From contig JADJFA010000021.1 of assembly GCA_016708875.1 (NCBI GenBank), forward strand, positions 36,192-100,191: a stretch of 64,000 nt of DNA, read 5' to 3'. Every line of letters starts with the position of its first letter. The first letter of the stretch is position 1. The notes beneath the pieces were generated by a model. The model ran no database searches. It was not told the origin of the DNA and saw only the letters and a list, made by a program, of their open reading frames with translations. The position numbers were made by a program, and so were the translations under genes. Shown here piece after piece: positions 1-7,374 of the stretch. Source of the stretch: Lewinellaceae bacterium. GTDB taxonomy: Bacteria > Bacteroidota > Bacteroidia > Chitinophagales > Saprospiraceae.

Positions 1-713
1 AGATGTACTGTTGGTGTTCAAGCCTATTACTTCAATTGGAAAAGTAACCGTGGATACCCCGCTACAATTGCTCGAAGCTTGTAAGGAAACCATGTACATC
101 CCAGGGCCGCTAAACGTATGAACCGGGTTTTGTGAAGGGCTTGCATTCGACGCACCAGAAGCAGGATCGCCAAAATCCCAGCGCCAGGTATCAGGGCAAT
201 TGTCGGAAAGATCGGTAAAAGAATAAGCGTTATTTCCCGTGCAAATACTGCTGAAATTTGCCGCAATGGCTGGCGCGTTTTCAATATGAATATCATCAAA
301 AGCCACCCCATCGTAGTCATTGCAGGTGGTGCCTGCTCCAAATACAAAACGAAAACGCACATTAGGTTTCCCTGCCAACTCAGTCATGCAATGTTTGGCA
401 ATTACCCACCCGCCACTACCATTTCCTCCCAGACAGCTGCCTGAAGTCGGCATAATACTTCCCGCCCAACCATGTCGGGGGTTGGCAAGCGTACTCAATT
501 GACGGTTGGTTTGTTTGGCATTCCCCAGGCCCAATCATCCCCATTTCCGCCAGAAGTCCAACCGCCTGGCGAAACTTCAAAATCCTCCTGGTAAGGGAAG
601 GTAGCAATAGGAGTGACACATTGGGCATTGGCCTGAATGGGCTGAAAAAAGCAGGTAAAAAAGAGGGGTATGGAAAGCGGGAAGATGATTATTTGCAAGG
701 TTCGCCAAATCAT
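1..713 (-). pseudogene. PKD-domain secreted protein, N-terminal part, broken
   Basis: This is the start of a secreted cell-surface protein whose 3' end lies beyond the left edge of the window. The ATG at 713 opens a signal peptide (hydrophobic core then QANAQ) followed by CVTPIATFPYQEDFE, typical of Bacteroidota PKD/T9SS proteins. The frame stops at about 495 right after KPTVN and continues one frame over as LANPRHGW...GGNGSGGW, then a PKD domain (FTDLSDNCPDTWRWDFGDP). From memory of the family, some 70-90 residues normally lie between these two parts, so I infer an internal deletion plus frameshift rather than a plain one-base error. It could be a decaying paralog. Frame assignment is clear; the deletion is inference. 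Confidence 0.6.
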
Positions 714-741
714 ATTTTGATTTCCCGTGATTGAAACCACG

Positions 742-952
742 GGGTTGTGTCAAAAGTAAACATCATCACGTTTTACATAGCATTGACTTCCGCTGTTGTT
801 GGCGAGGACGCCAACAACGGCAGGCGTTTACAATATGCCATTGATTATCAATAGCTTGCACCGCATTTGCCGTTGTTGGCGTCCTCGCCAACAACAACGG
901 CGAAGCGGAATCCCAGTAGAAATTGATGGCATTCTTGCTTTTGACACAACCC
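742..952. repeat. Nested palindromic element (211 bp)
   Basis: The ends are a perfect 15-bp inverted repeat (742-756 and 938-952, GGGTTGTGTCAAAAG). Inside are two hairpins, 795-818 and 872-895, each with a 10-bp stem GTTGTTGGCG and a 4-nt loop; the two hairpins are also reverse complements of each other. The centre carries TTGATTATCAA. No reading frame of interest is present. It resembles a non-autonomous mobile or BIME-like element. No clear target-site duplication is visible. Confidence 0.75.
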
Positions 953-1112
953 GAATTTCGGATTTGTAAGAAATTAATTTCACACCTCAATCCACATTCA
1001 AGCCTGGTTCGATTTTTAGCCCCCCCCCAAGGCTATGAGTGTGCCATTTCTTTGGCTTAGCAACCTTTTTGCAGGTTTTTCCGCGGTTGCTTCCGATGCA
1101 GCAGTAGCTTTT

Positions 1113-1622
1113 TTAGCAGGTTTTTTTTCCACCTCCCTCCTTCACATTGGCTTCAGCGGCTAAATCTGCTTCCGCCTTCTCCGTCGCCTCTGTTTCCGCC
1201 GCAATCCTCTCCGCTTCGCGTTTGGCTTCTTCAAAAATGCCGTGTTCGCGCATGAAATTGTACCACTTGATACATTTCTGGATATCGCCGATATGCACCC
1301 GGTCGCGGTCGTGATCCGGGAGCACGGCTGTAAAATAGGCACGCAACTCAGGACTGCTGGCTTTCGGGTCGGCGGGCGGAGTGGTATCGTGCAGGTCCAG
1401 CATTTTCTGGAAAACCTCCACGAGCGGCACCGTGTTTTCGCCTTCTTCGGTGAATGTGTAAACAGCCACCGTAGCAAGCGGAGTGATCTGTTGTTGGCGC
1501 ACCGGCACGAAGCGGGTGCGACCTTCTTTGCGGTCATCAATGATGACACCGTTGGCACGGCTGCTCACAAGTTTGTGTACACCGGGCGCGCCGGGCACTA
1601 CGAGATATTTGTCTAAGTTCAT
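1113..1622 (-). CDS. DUF5606 family protein
   Basis: This is a conserved Bacteroidota protein of unknown function. The ATG at 1622 gives MNLDKYLVVPGAPGVHKL, matching the usual DUF5606 N-terminus; an upstream in-frame ATG lies in a repeat and was rejected. The first roughly 145 residues form the conserved domain, followed by an acidic Glu/Ala-rich tail. The frame stops at 1113 just after a run of eight A. In the next frame the tail would continue as a Lys/Ala/Pro-rich stretch (KKPAKKATAA), so the true C-terminus is probably longer and the stop may reflect a homopolymer error. It lies on the same strand as frr, about 100 bp downstream, separated by a palindrome. Role unknown. Confidence 0.8.
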   Translation of the reverse strand: MNLDKYLVVPGAPGVHKLVSSRANGVIIDDRKEGRTRFVPVRQQQITPLATVAVYTFTEEGENTVPLVEVFQKMLDLHDTTPPADPKASSPELRAYFTAVLPDHDRDRVHIGDIQKCIKWYNFMREHGIFEEAKREAERIAAETEATEKAEADLAAEANVKEGGGKKTC

Positions 1623-1630
1623 TTTTAATA

Positions 1631-1717
1631 GAGTGATGAAGCGATGAAGTGATAAAGTGATTTGAGGCGAGCAGGATCTAAAAATCACTCTATCGCTTCA
1701 TCACTTTATCACTTCAT
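1631..1717. repeat. Word-repeat palindrome between frr and the DUF5606 gene
   Basis: The arms 1645-1660 and 1701-1716 are perfect 16-bp complements, and the whole is built from variants of the 7-nt word GTGATGA / GTGATAA. The same word family forms the palindrome at 24608-24686. It lies just past the frr stop codon. Confidence 0.8.
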
Positions 1718-1719
1718 GC

Positions 1720-2282
1720 TCAAACGGTCATTATTTCCTTCTCTTTCGTGTTTACCACAGAGTCGGTTTGTTCCACGTATTTGTTTACAAGGGTTTGCAG
1801 CTCGGCTTCTTTGCGCTTTCCGGTGTCTTCGGGGAGACCGTCTTTTACTGCTTTTTTGATGTGTTCGAGGGCTTTGTGGCGGGCATTGCGTACACCAACC
1901 TTGCTTTCTTCGCCCACGTGCTTGGCTTTTTTTACCAACTCTTTGCGGCGCTCTTCGGTAAGCGGTGGGACGGAAAGTCGAATACATTCGCCATCATTCT
2001 GTGGGGTAATGCCAAGGTTGGCATTGATAATTACCCGTTCGATGGGGTTTACCATATTGCGTTCCCAGGGTTGAATCACGATGGTTCGCGCATCGCTGAT
2101 CTGCAGGTTGGCTACCTGGGTGATCGGCACCGGCGAACCGTAATAGTCCACCATGAGGTCGGCCACTAGGCTTGTAGAAGCTTTGCCTGTGCGAATTTTA
2201 ACCAGTTCGTGGTCAAGGTGTTCCAGCGCTTTTTTTTCATGTGGGCCTCTGCTTCGGCCATAATTGCATTTACGTCTTCCAT
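1720..2282 (-). CDS. frr: Ribosome recycling factor (one-base frameshift)
   Basis: RRF acts with EF-G to split post-termination ribosomes; it is cytoplasmic and essential. The body shows the family signature (KIRTGKAS, the run ITQVANLQISDARTIVIQPW, then VIINANLGITPQND and ERRKELVKKAKHVGEE). The true start is the ATG at 2282 (MEDVNAIMAEAEAHMKK), in a different frame from the body. The two frames join at a run of eight A (2230-2237), where nine would give ...HMKKKALEHLDHELVKIRTGK. Length about 188 aa, as expected. Because the gene is essential and the break is in a homopolymer, a sequence error is far likelier than a real mutation. RRF often follows pyrH; the upstream neighbour here is instead on the other strand. 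Confidence 0.93.
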
Positions 2283-2494
2283 ATGTCAAGAATGTGGTCA
2301 ATTTTTTAAGGAGGTCAATGAGGTCAAAGTGATAATTTGGTCATTGTGTCAGAGGTGAAAAGTCAACACACAACCGTTTCACGCCGCAAATTTCACCAAG
2401 TTTTCCTTTTTATTTGAAAAGACGTGAGGAAAATCTGCACCTGCGTACCTTGGGGCGGTATTGAAAATGCATTTACTTAGTTAAAAAACGGTTC

Positions 2495-3742
2495 ATGCCC
2501 GAACTGCACGAAATAAAACGAACCTTGTCGCGCATCGAAAAACTGGAGCGGGATGTCAGTCTCAAGCAGTTGCAAATCAACAGTTTGCTGGCTATCACGC
2601 AGGCAATCAACGACAACGTTGCAGCTGCCGATCTGTTCAATATGTACAACACATTCTTGCGCTGGGAAATGGAACTCCGCAAGATGTGTCTTTTTTTGCG
2701 CGACAACGATACCTGGGAGTGTAAAACGCATTTGGGCATTGACGAGGCACTGTTGGAGCATGATATCGGCGCCGAACTCGATCGCTACCGCAGCACACAG
2801 GGCCTTGAAAAATCGGAACATCCGCTCGTCCGGGAATTCGATCTGGTAATCCCGGTATTACACAAAAACGAAGCCATCGCCTACGCTTTTATTGGCGGTT
2901 TCAAAGACGATGACGATGTGTACAACAAGGTGCAATTCGTCACCACCATCACCAACGTGATCGCCGTAGCCATCGAAAACAAGCGGCTTTTCAAGGAGCG
3001 GATGCGTCAGGAAGTGATGAACCGCGAGTTGGAAGTGGCCGCCGAAATTCAACGAACACTGGTGCCCTGGAGGCTTCCTTCAGGCAAAAATTACGAGCTC
3101 TCGAGCATTTACAAGCCACACTATGCTGTGGGAGGGGACTATTACGATGTGGTAGAATTCCCCGACGGGCAAATCGCTTTTTGCATCGCCGATATTACTG
3201 GTAAAGGCGTGGCGGCAGCCCTGTTGATGGCCAACTTTCAGGCCAATTTCCGTGCCCTTATTACCCGTCGCCCTACGCTCGAAGAGATTATAAATGAACT
3301 CAATGCAGCGGTTTTTAATGTGACACAGGGAGATAAGTTCATTACCCTTTTTCTTGCAAAATACGATTCCAACACACGCACCCTGCATTACGTAAACGCA
3401 GGCCACACGCCTCCTGTGCTGATCTCCAAAGGGGAAGTCGTGCTGTTAAAAAACGGTTGTACCTCCCTGGGCTGGATGCCTGAATTGCCTTTTCTCGAAA
3501 TCGGCGGACTCTGCCTCACGGACGAGGCGATTATTTTTTCCTATACCGATGGACTTACTGAAGTCCGAAATTCAGCCGGAGAGGAATTTGAGGAAAAGAA
3601 GCTGCTTGATTTTTTGAGTAAGAACGCCACTGAAGGCGCAAAGGAACTGAACACCAAATTGCTCAAACATATTGAGGCCTTCCGCGGCCGGGAGCCTTGG
3701 ACGGATGATATTACGGTGTTGACTTGTAAGGTGTTTTGTTGA
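2495..3742 (+). CDS. PP2C-type (SpoIIE/RsbU-like) serine phosphatase
   Basis: A 415-aa predicted serine/threonine phosphatase of partner-switching regulation. Residues 1-35 are a charged helix, about 35-165 a GAF-like sensor region, 165-190 a coiled-coil linker (EVMNRELEVAAEIQRTLVP), and about 200-415 the PP2C domain. Metal-ligand motifs are visible: GGDYYDV (213-219), DITGKG (233-238), SYTDGLTE and the final DDITVL. In this family the phosphatase usually dephosphorylates an anti-sigma antagonist, but no such partner lies nearby. The start ATG at 2495 is the first in frame. Its last 37 codons recur at 4891-5004 with only synonymous changes, and AT-rich cargo follows directly. Confidence 0.9.
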   Translation: MPELHEIKRTLSRIEKLERDVSLKQLQINSLLAITQAINDNVAAADLFNMYNTFLRWEMELRKMCLFLRDNDTWECKTHLGIDEALLEHDIGAELDRYRSTQGLEKSEHPLVREFDLVIPVLHKNEAIAYAFIGGFKDDDDVYNKVQFVTTITNVIAVAIENKRLFKERMRQEVMNRELEVAAEIQRTLVPWRLPSGKNYELSSIYKPHYAVGGDYYDVVEFPDGQIAFCIADITGKGVAAALLMANFQANFRALITRRPTLEEIINELNAAVFNVTQGDKFITLFLAKYDSNTRTLHYVNAGHTPPVLISKGEVVLLKNGCTSLGWMPELPFLEIGGLCLTDEAIIFSYTDGLTEVRNSAGEEFEEKKLLDFLSKNATEGAKELNTKLLKHIEAFRGREPWTDDITVLTCKVFC

Positions 3743-3745
3743 GCG
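3632..3745 (+). repeat. Direct repeat copy A: 3' end of the phosphatase gene
   Basis: 114 bp covering the last codons and stop of the phosphatase gene, ending GTTGAGCG. Copy B is at 4891-5004 in the same orientation. By eye there are six mismatches, all synonymous in the phosphatase frame (GCA/GCC, ATT/ATA, GCC/GCT, GGC/GGA, GAG/GAA, TTG/CTG). Confidence 0.93.
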
Positions 3746-3789
3746 TTTAATTAACGGCAAGTAGCATTCAACCCTAGAGAATAAACAAC

Positions 3790-4815
3790 ATGTTCAAAAA
3801 AACTTTCCTATTCATAACTACTATCTTAGCAGCGACATCAGTTTCCACAGGCTATGGCGCAACTGATGTTTTAAAAGGCAGTGTCAATGCCGCAACATTT
3901 TTAGATTGGTTCAACAGCGCAGAAAAATATCTGTATGTAAAAGGTCTTATTGTATTCGACTTAATTCCTGCGCTTTTTCTTATAATTCAGGCAGTTTTCT
4001 TTTTTAAAGACAGAAAGAAAATTAAAGGTTTATTTACTGTTCTTGCATTACTTGCAAATCTTATCGGAGCATTTCTTGTCATACAATATGCTTATCCTAT
4101 TGCTTCCCAAATAGCGACTTGGACGCCTGAGAATATACCTTCAGACTGGATCAGTCTAAAAGATAATTGGTTGAGTTATATTGACCTTCACGGTTTAATG
4201 GGTATATTGGGATGGCTTTGTTTTGCCATAACTTACTTTGTATCTGAAAGAAAAAATACGGCGGTAAAGCGGCTACCTCGTTTTCTTAATTTTTCTAAAA
4301 ACGCGCTGGCGTTTTTTCTAACCTTTATCTTAGGAATGGGTGCGGCAGGCTTGTATGCATTTTGCCTTTTCCCATTTCAGTATGAAATTTCAGGGGCAAC
4401 TTTTATTGAAATGCACCGCCCTACAGATTTAGTTATGAGGAAAGTAGGGCCAATAATGTTTACATTCATAGTTTCGTTAAAAGTAATACTCGCCACCCTT
4501 TTCTTTATTGAAAAGAGCAAGTATAAAGGATGGCTTATTATAGCCGCATTAATTTTCCTGTTATGCGACACTTTTATTGCTTTGCAATACAATAGACCTA
4601 TAAACGACTTGTTTCTTACTTGGACGCCAACTACTGTACCAAACAATTGGGCAAGCATAAGAGATGAATGGCTAAGCTATCATTTATACAGAAACATATT
4701 TATGCTCTTGGGGATTATTTCTATTCTACTTACTTTTTTTGTTAAAAAAAGAGGAGAGCGCAACACAAGCATTGTGAGATTTGACAAAAAAAGAGAAGCA
4801 GATGTAGTGCAGTAA
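3790..4815 (+). CDS. Tandem DUF1772-like membrane protein
   Basis: A 341-aa membrane protein with a signal-like N-terminus and about eight hydrophobic segments. It is an internal duplication: TWTPENIPSDWISLKDNWLSY near residue 114 and TWTPTTVPNNWASIRDEWLSY near residue 277 occupy the same place in each half. That motif (W, P, DW, R/K, W, then H) resembles DUF1772, the anthrone-oxygenase-like four-helix family, which is normally single-domain. The gene is AT-rich compared with its neighbours and sits exactly between the two direct repeats (3632-3745 and 4891-5004), so it is probably imported cargo. Substrate unknown. The start ATG at 3790 is followed by a plausible membrane leader. Confidence 0.75.
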   Translation: MFKKTFLFITTILAATSVSTGYGATDVLKGSVNAATFLDWFNSAEKYLYVKGLIVFDLIPALFLIIQAVFFFKDRKKIKGLFTVLALLANLIGAFLVIQYAYPIASQIATWTPENIPSDWISLKDNWLSYIDLHGLMGILGWLCFAITYFVSERKNTAVKRLPRFLNFSKNALAFFLTFILGMGAAGLYAFCLFPFQYEISGATFIEMHRPTDLVMRKVGPIMFTFIVSLKVILATLFFIEKSKYKGWLIIAALIFLLCDTFIALQYNRPINDLFLTWTPTTVPNNWASIRDEWLSYHLYRNIFMLLGIISILLTFFVKKRGERNTSIVRFDKKREADVVQ

Positions 4816-4890
4816 CTTATTACATGGGCCGAGAAGGAAATGGAAGCAAAGTTAAAACGACTGATTTCCTGATAACACCAAGTGCGGTGG

Positions 4891-5004
4891 GAAGGCGCCA
4901 AGGAACTGAACACCAAATTGCTCAAACATATAGAGGCTTTCCGCGGACGGGAACCTTGGACGGATGATATTACGGTGCTGACTTGTAAGGTGTTTTGTTG
5001 AGCG
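4891..5004 (+). repeat. Direct repeat copy B: second 3' end of the phosphatase gene
   Basis: The same 114 bp as 3632-3745, about 95 percent identical. It has no upstream phosphatase sequence, so it is a 3'-end fragment. The reading frame and stop are intact and all differences are silent, so it did not diverge here as a dead remnant; it looks like the 3' end of a functional homologous gene or the displaced original end. GTTGAGCG closes the copy and appears again at 5104-5111. Confidence 0.93.
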
Positions 5005-5132
5005 ATGCATGAGCATCTAAGCAAAGGCAGAATCTGACCGAGATCAGCGGGGATCAAATCCTGATTTCATCTCCGAACTCCCCACCATCGCAAGGCAAAA
5101 AATGTTGAGCGTCACTTTAACCAACATTAATT

Positions 5133-5891
5133 ATGAAACGACAAATTAATAAATGGACATTTCAGATAACTATAACAGGTCTGTATATTGCAGGACTTTT
5201 ACTCGTAATTATATTAAACCCAATTTTGACATACGCCAACAAAACAACACATAATGACTATACAATCTTTCACAATAAACAACTTGACCCAGCTCTGGCA
5301 ATCAAGCTTGACCAAGCGACAGATCTTTTAAAAACAAGTGAATTTTACAACTCCAAATTACAACTTGACATTTGCTTAAATGATGGTTCGGAATATCCCC
5401 AAATTATAAAAACTATTCGTGGACCGGCATTTGCGTGGGGTTTCTATGATAAAGTTGTTCTGCAAGGAGTTGCAAACTATAAAGACAACTATGTTGAACT
5501 AAATGGCTACAAATGGAATTTGACACAACTGTTAGCACATGAAATGACACATTGCTTACAATTTTACAAATTAGGATTTTGGAAATCCAAACCCGTTGCA
5601 AATATTCCAAATTGGAAATGGGAAGGATATGCAGAATATGTGTCCAGGCAGAACAATGACCAAAAAGACCTTGCAAGAAATATTGCAAGGCTTATTGCGA
5701 GTGATAAAAATAATTGGGAAGTAAAATTTGAGGATAGTACAATTGTATCAAGAGAATATTTCGACTATTGGACATTAGTGCAGTATTGCATGGACATAAA
5801 AAAAATGAACTACAAACAAATTCTTGCAGACACAACAAGCGAACAAACGGTGAGACAAGAAATGATGGCTTGGTTTAGTGGACGAGAATAA
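5133..5891 (+). CDS. Putative gluzincin-like zinc metallopeptidase
   Basis: A 252-aa protein with one N-terminal membrane anchor (about residues 10-30), then a domain with HEMTH at about residue 137 and, some 30 residues later, WEGYAEY. HExxH plus a downstream Glu in a Gly-Tyr context is the gluzincin pattern, so zinc-dependent peptidase activity is a fair inference; the substrate is unknown. I recall similar hypothetical proteins as scattered accessory genes in Bacteroidota. AT-rich like its neighbours, it is the second gene of the cargo block and is preceded by a further GTTGAGCG octamer at 5104. The start ATG at 5133 follows a short AT-rich leader. Confidence 0.65.
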   Translation: MKRQINKWTFQITITGLYIAGLLLVIILNPILTYANKTTHNDYTIFHNKQLDPALAIKLDQATDLLKTSEFYNSKLQLDICLNDGSEYPQIIKTIRGPAFAWGFYDKVVLQGVANYKDNYVELNGYKWNLTQLLAHEMTHCLQFYKLGFWKSKPVANIPNWKWEGYAEYVSRQNNDQKDLARNIARLIASDKNNWEVKFEDSTIVSREYFDYWTLVQYCMDIKKMNYKQILADTTSEQTVRQEMMAWFSGRE

Positions 5892-6035
5892 AAGCGAACC
5901 CAAAACTTGGATTTAGCAAAAGTGGGACGATAGTGCTTAATTCAACATCTGTGCTTCTAATCCCACTTTCACTAAGTCCCAAATCGTATGTGAGAAGTGT
6001 AAGACACAGCCAAGAATCAACAGAATATTTAGAAA

Positions 6036-7000
6036 ATGAGAGCAATTGTATATTCAAAATATGGGCCGCCAGAAGTTGCCAAATTAATGGCAGTGCCCAA
6101 ACCGTTACCGAAAGACAACGAAGTATTGGTTAAGGTTTATTCGTCAACGGTAAATCGGACTGATTCGGGTTTCCGTAGTGCCGAATACTTTATTTCACGA
6201 TTTTGGACTGGACTGTTACGACCAAAATATCAAATACTGGGTTGTGAGTTTGCAGGGATAATTGAAGAAATTGGGCAGCATGTAACAACCTTCAAAAAAG
6301 GTGATAAAGTTTTTGGGTTTAATGATAAAACCTGCGGTGGGCACGGAGAGTATTTAACAATTGCTGAAACTGATGCGGTTATAAATATGCCAGACAATTT
6401 AAGCTATGATGAAGCGGCACCACTTACGGAAGGAGCACATTATGCTTTAGTGGATATAAGAGCGGCAAAAGTTGAACCTGGACAAAATGTTTTAGTTTAT
6501 GGAGCAACTGGTGCTATTGGTTCTGCTGCGGTGCAATTATTGAAGCATTTTGGAGCAATAGTAACAGCAGTGTGTAATACAAAAAACGTAGGTTTGGTAA
6601 AATCGCTCGGTGCAGATACTGTTATTGATTATCAGACACAGGATTTCACGAAGACAGAAGATAAGTTTGATTTCATCTTTGATGCAGTTGGAAAAAGTTC
6701 ATTTGGACAATGCAAACCCTTATTAACTAAAAAAGGAATTTACATTTCAACCGAGTTGGGGAAAATGGAGAGAATCTACTTTTTGCATTGACCACACCGC
6801 TTTGGGGTGGCAAAAAGCTTTTGTTCCCAATTCCAACCATCACTAAAGAAGACGTAATATTTTTGAAAGAACTTGTTGAAAAAGGAAAATACAAACCTGT
6901 AATTGACAAATTCTACAGGTTGGACCAAATTGTGGAAGCCTACAAATATGTTGAATCGGGACAAAAAACAGGAAATGTTATTATTAAAATAGTTGAATGA
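6036..7000 (+). CDS. Zinc-free alcohol dehydrogenase / quinone oxidoreductase (frameshifted)
   Basis: An NAD(P)H-dependent medium-chain reductase of the quinone-oxidoreductase type, about 321 aa. It opens MRAIVYSKYGPPEVAKLM, has GHGEY near residue 105, and the nucleotide-binding VLVYGATGAIGSAAVQL at about residue 150. The zinc-binding residues of true alcohol dehydrogenases are not seen. The frame breaks at about 6761-6765 in a run of four A; five would give LGKNGENLLFALTTPLWGG and continue to residue about 321. So it is probably intact in reality. AT-rich, third gene of the cargo block after the phosphatase. The physiological substrate cannot be read from the sequence. Confidence 0.85.
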
Positions 7001-7374
7001 TAATATCACCAGCCACTGCTTGAAAGGCTCAGCCTTGGGCGAAGGGATAGACTGTATGATTCGGAACATCCCCTAGGTGTTCGTAGCATCGGTTTTGTAA
7101 CCCCCCCTAACCCTCCACCGCCCCACCACGCCACCTTGTTTCGCCGGAAGTGCTCTTTCCTCGGGCAGGCCCTGTTAATGCAGGGCTGAAGCCAGGTTAG
7201 GTTTTCACGCTTTTGCCGCCTTTTGGTTTTTTTCTCCACCGAACCCCTCCCGCGTTTGCGCTTTTAAAAAAAGAGACGACGCCACAAAGGCCACTGCCTG
7301 ATTGTATTTACTTTGTTGCGTTACCATACGTCAAGATCTTTCCTCCCCTCCTCGGCTCACCCCCCCAGGCAGGG
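7001..7374. other. Non-coding spacer, nothing recognised
   Basis: The sequence shifts here from AT-rich cargo to GC-richer DNA with C-runs (7083-7137). Short frames on both strands show no family resemblance. No hairpin with a T-run and no clear promoter were found. Confidence 0.5.

Noticed and set aside
1720..2282. frr as a pseudogene
   Set aside because: It is essential, otherwise fully conserved, and the break is a single base in an eight-A run; a sequence error is the simpler reading.
3738..5111. A classical integron cassette array
   Set aside because: Core-like heptamers exist, but no attC fold with paired core sites and no integron integrase is visible; kept only as a low-scored idea.
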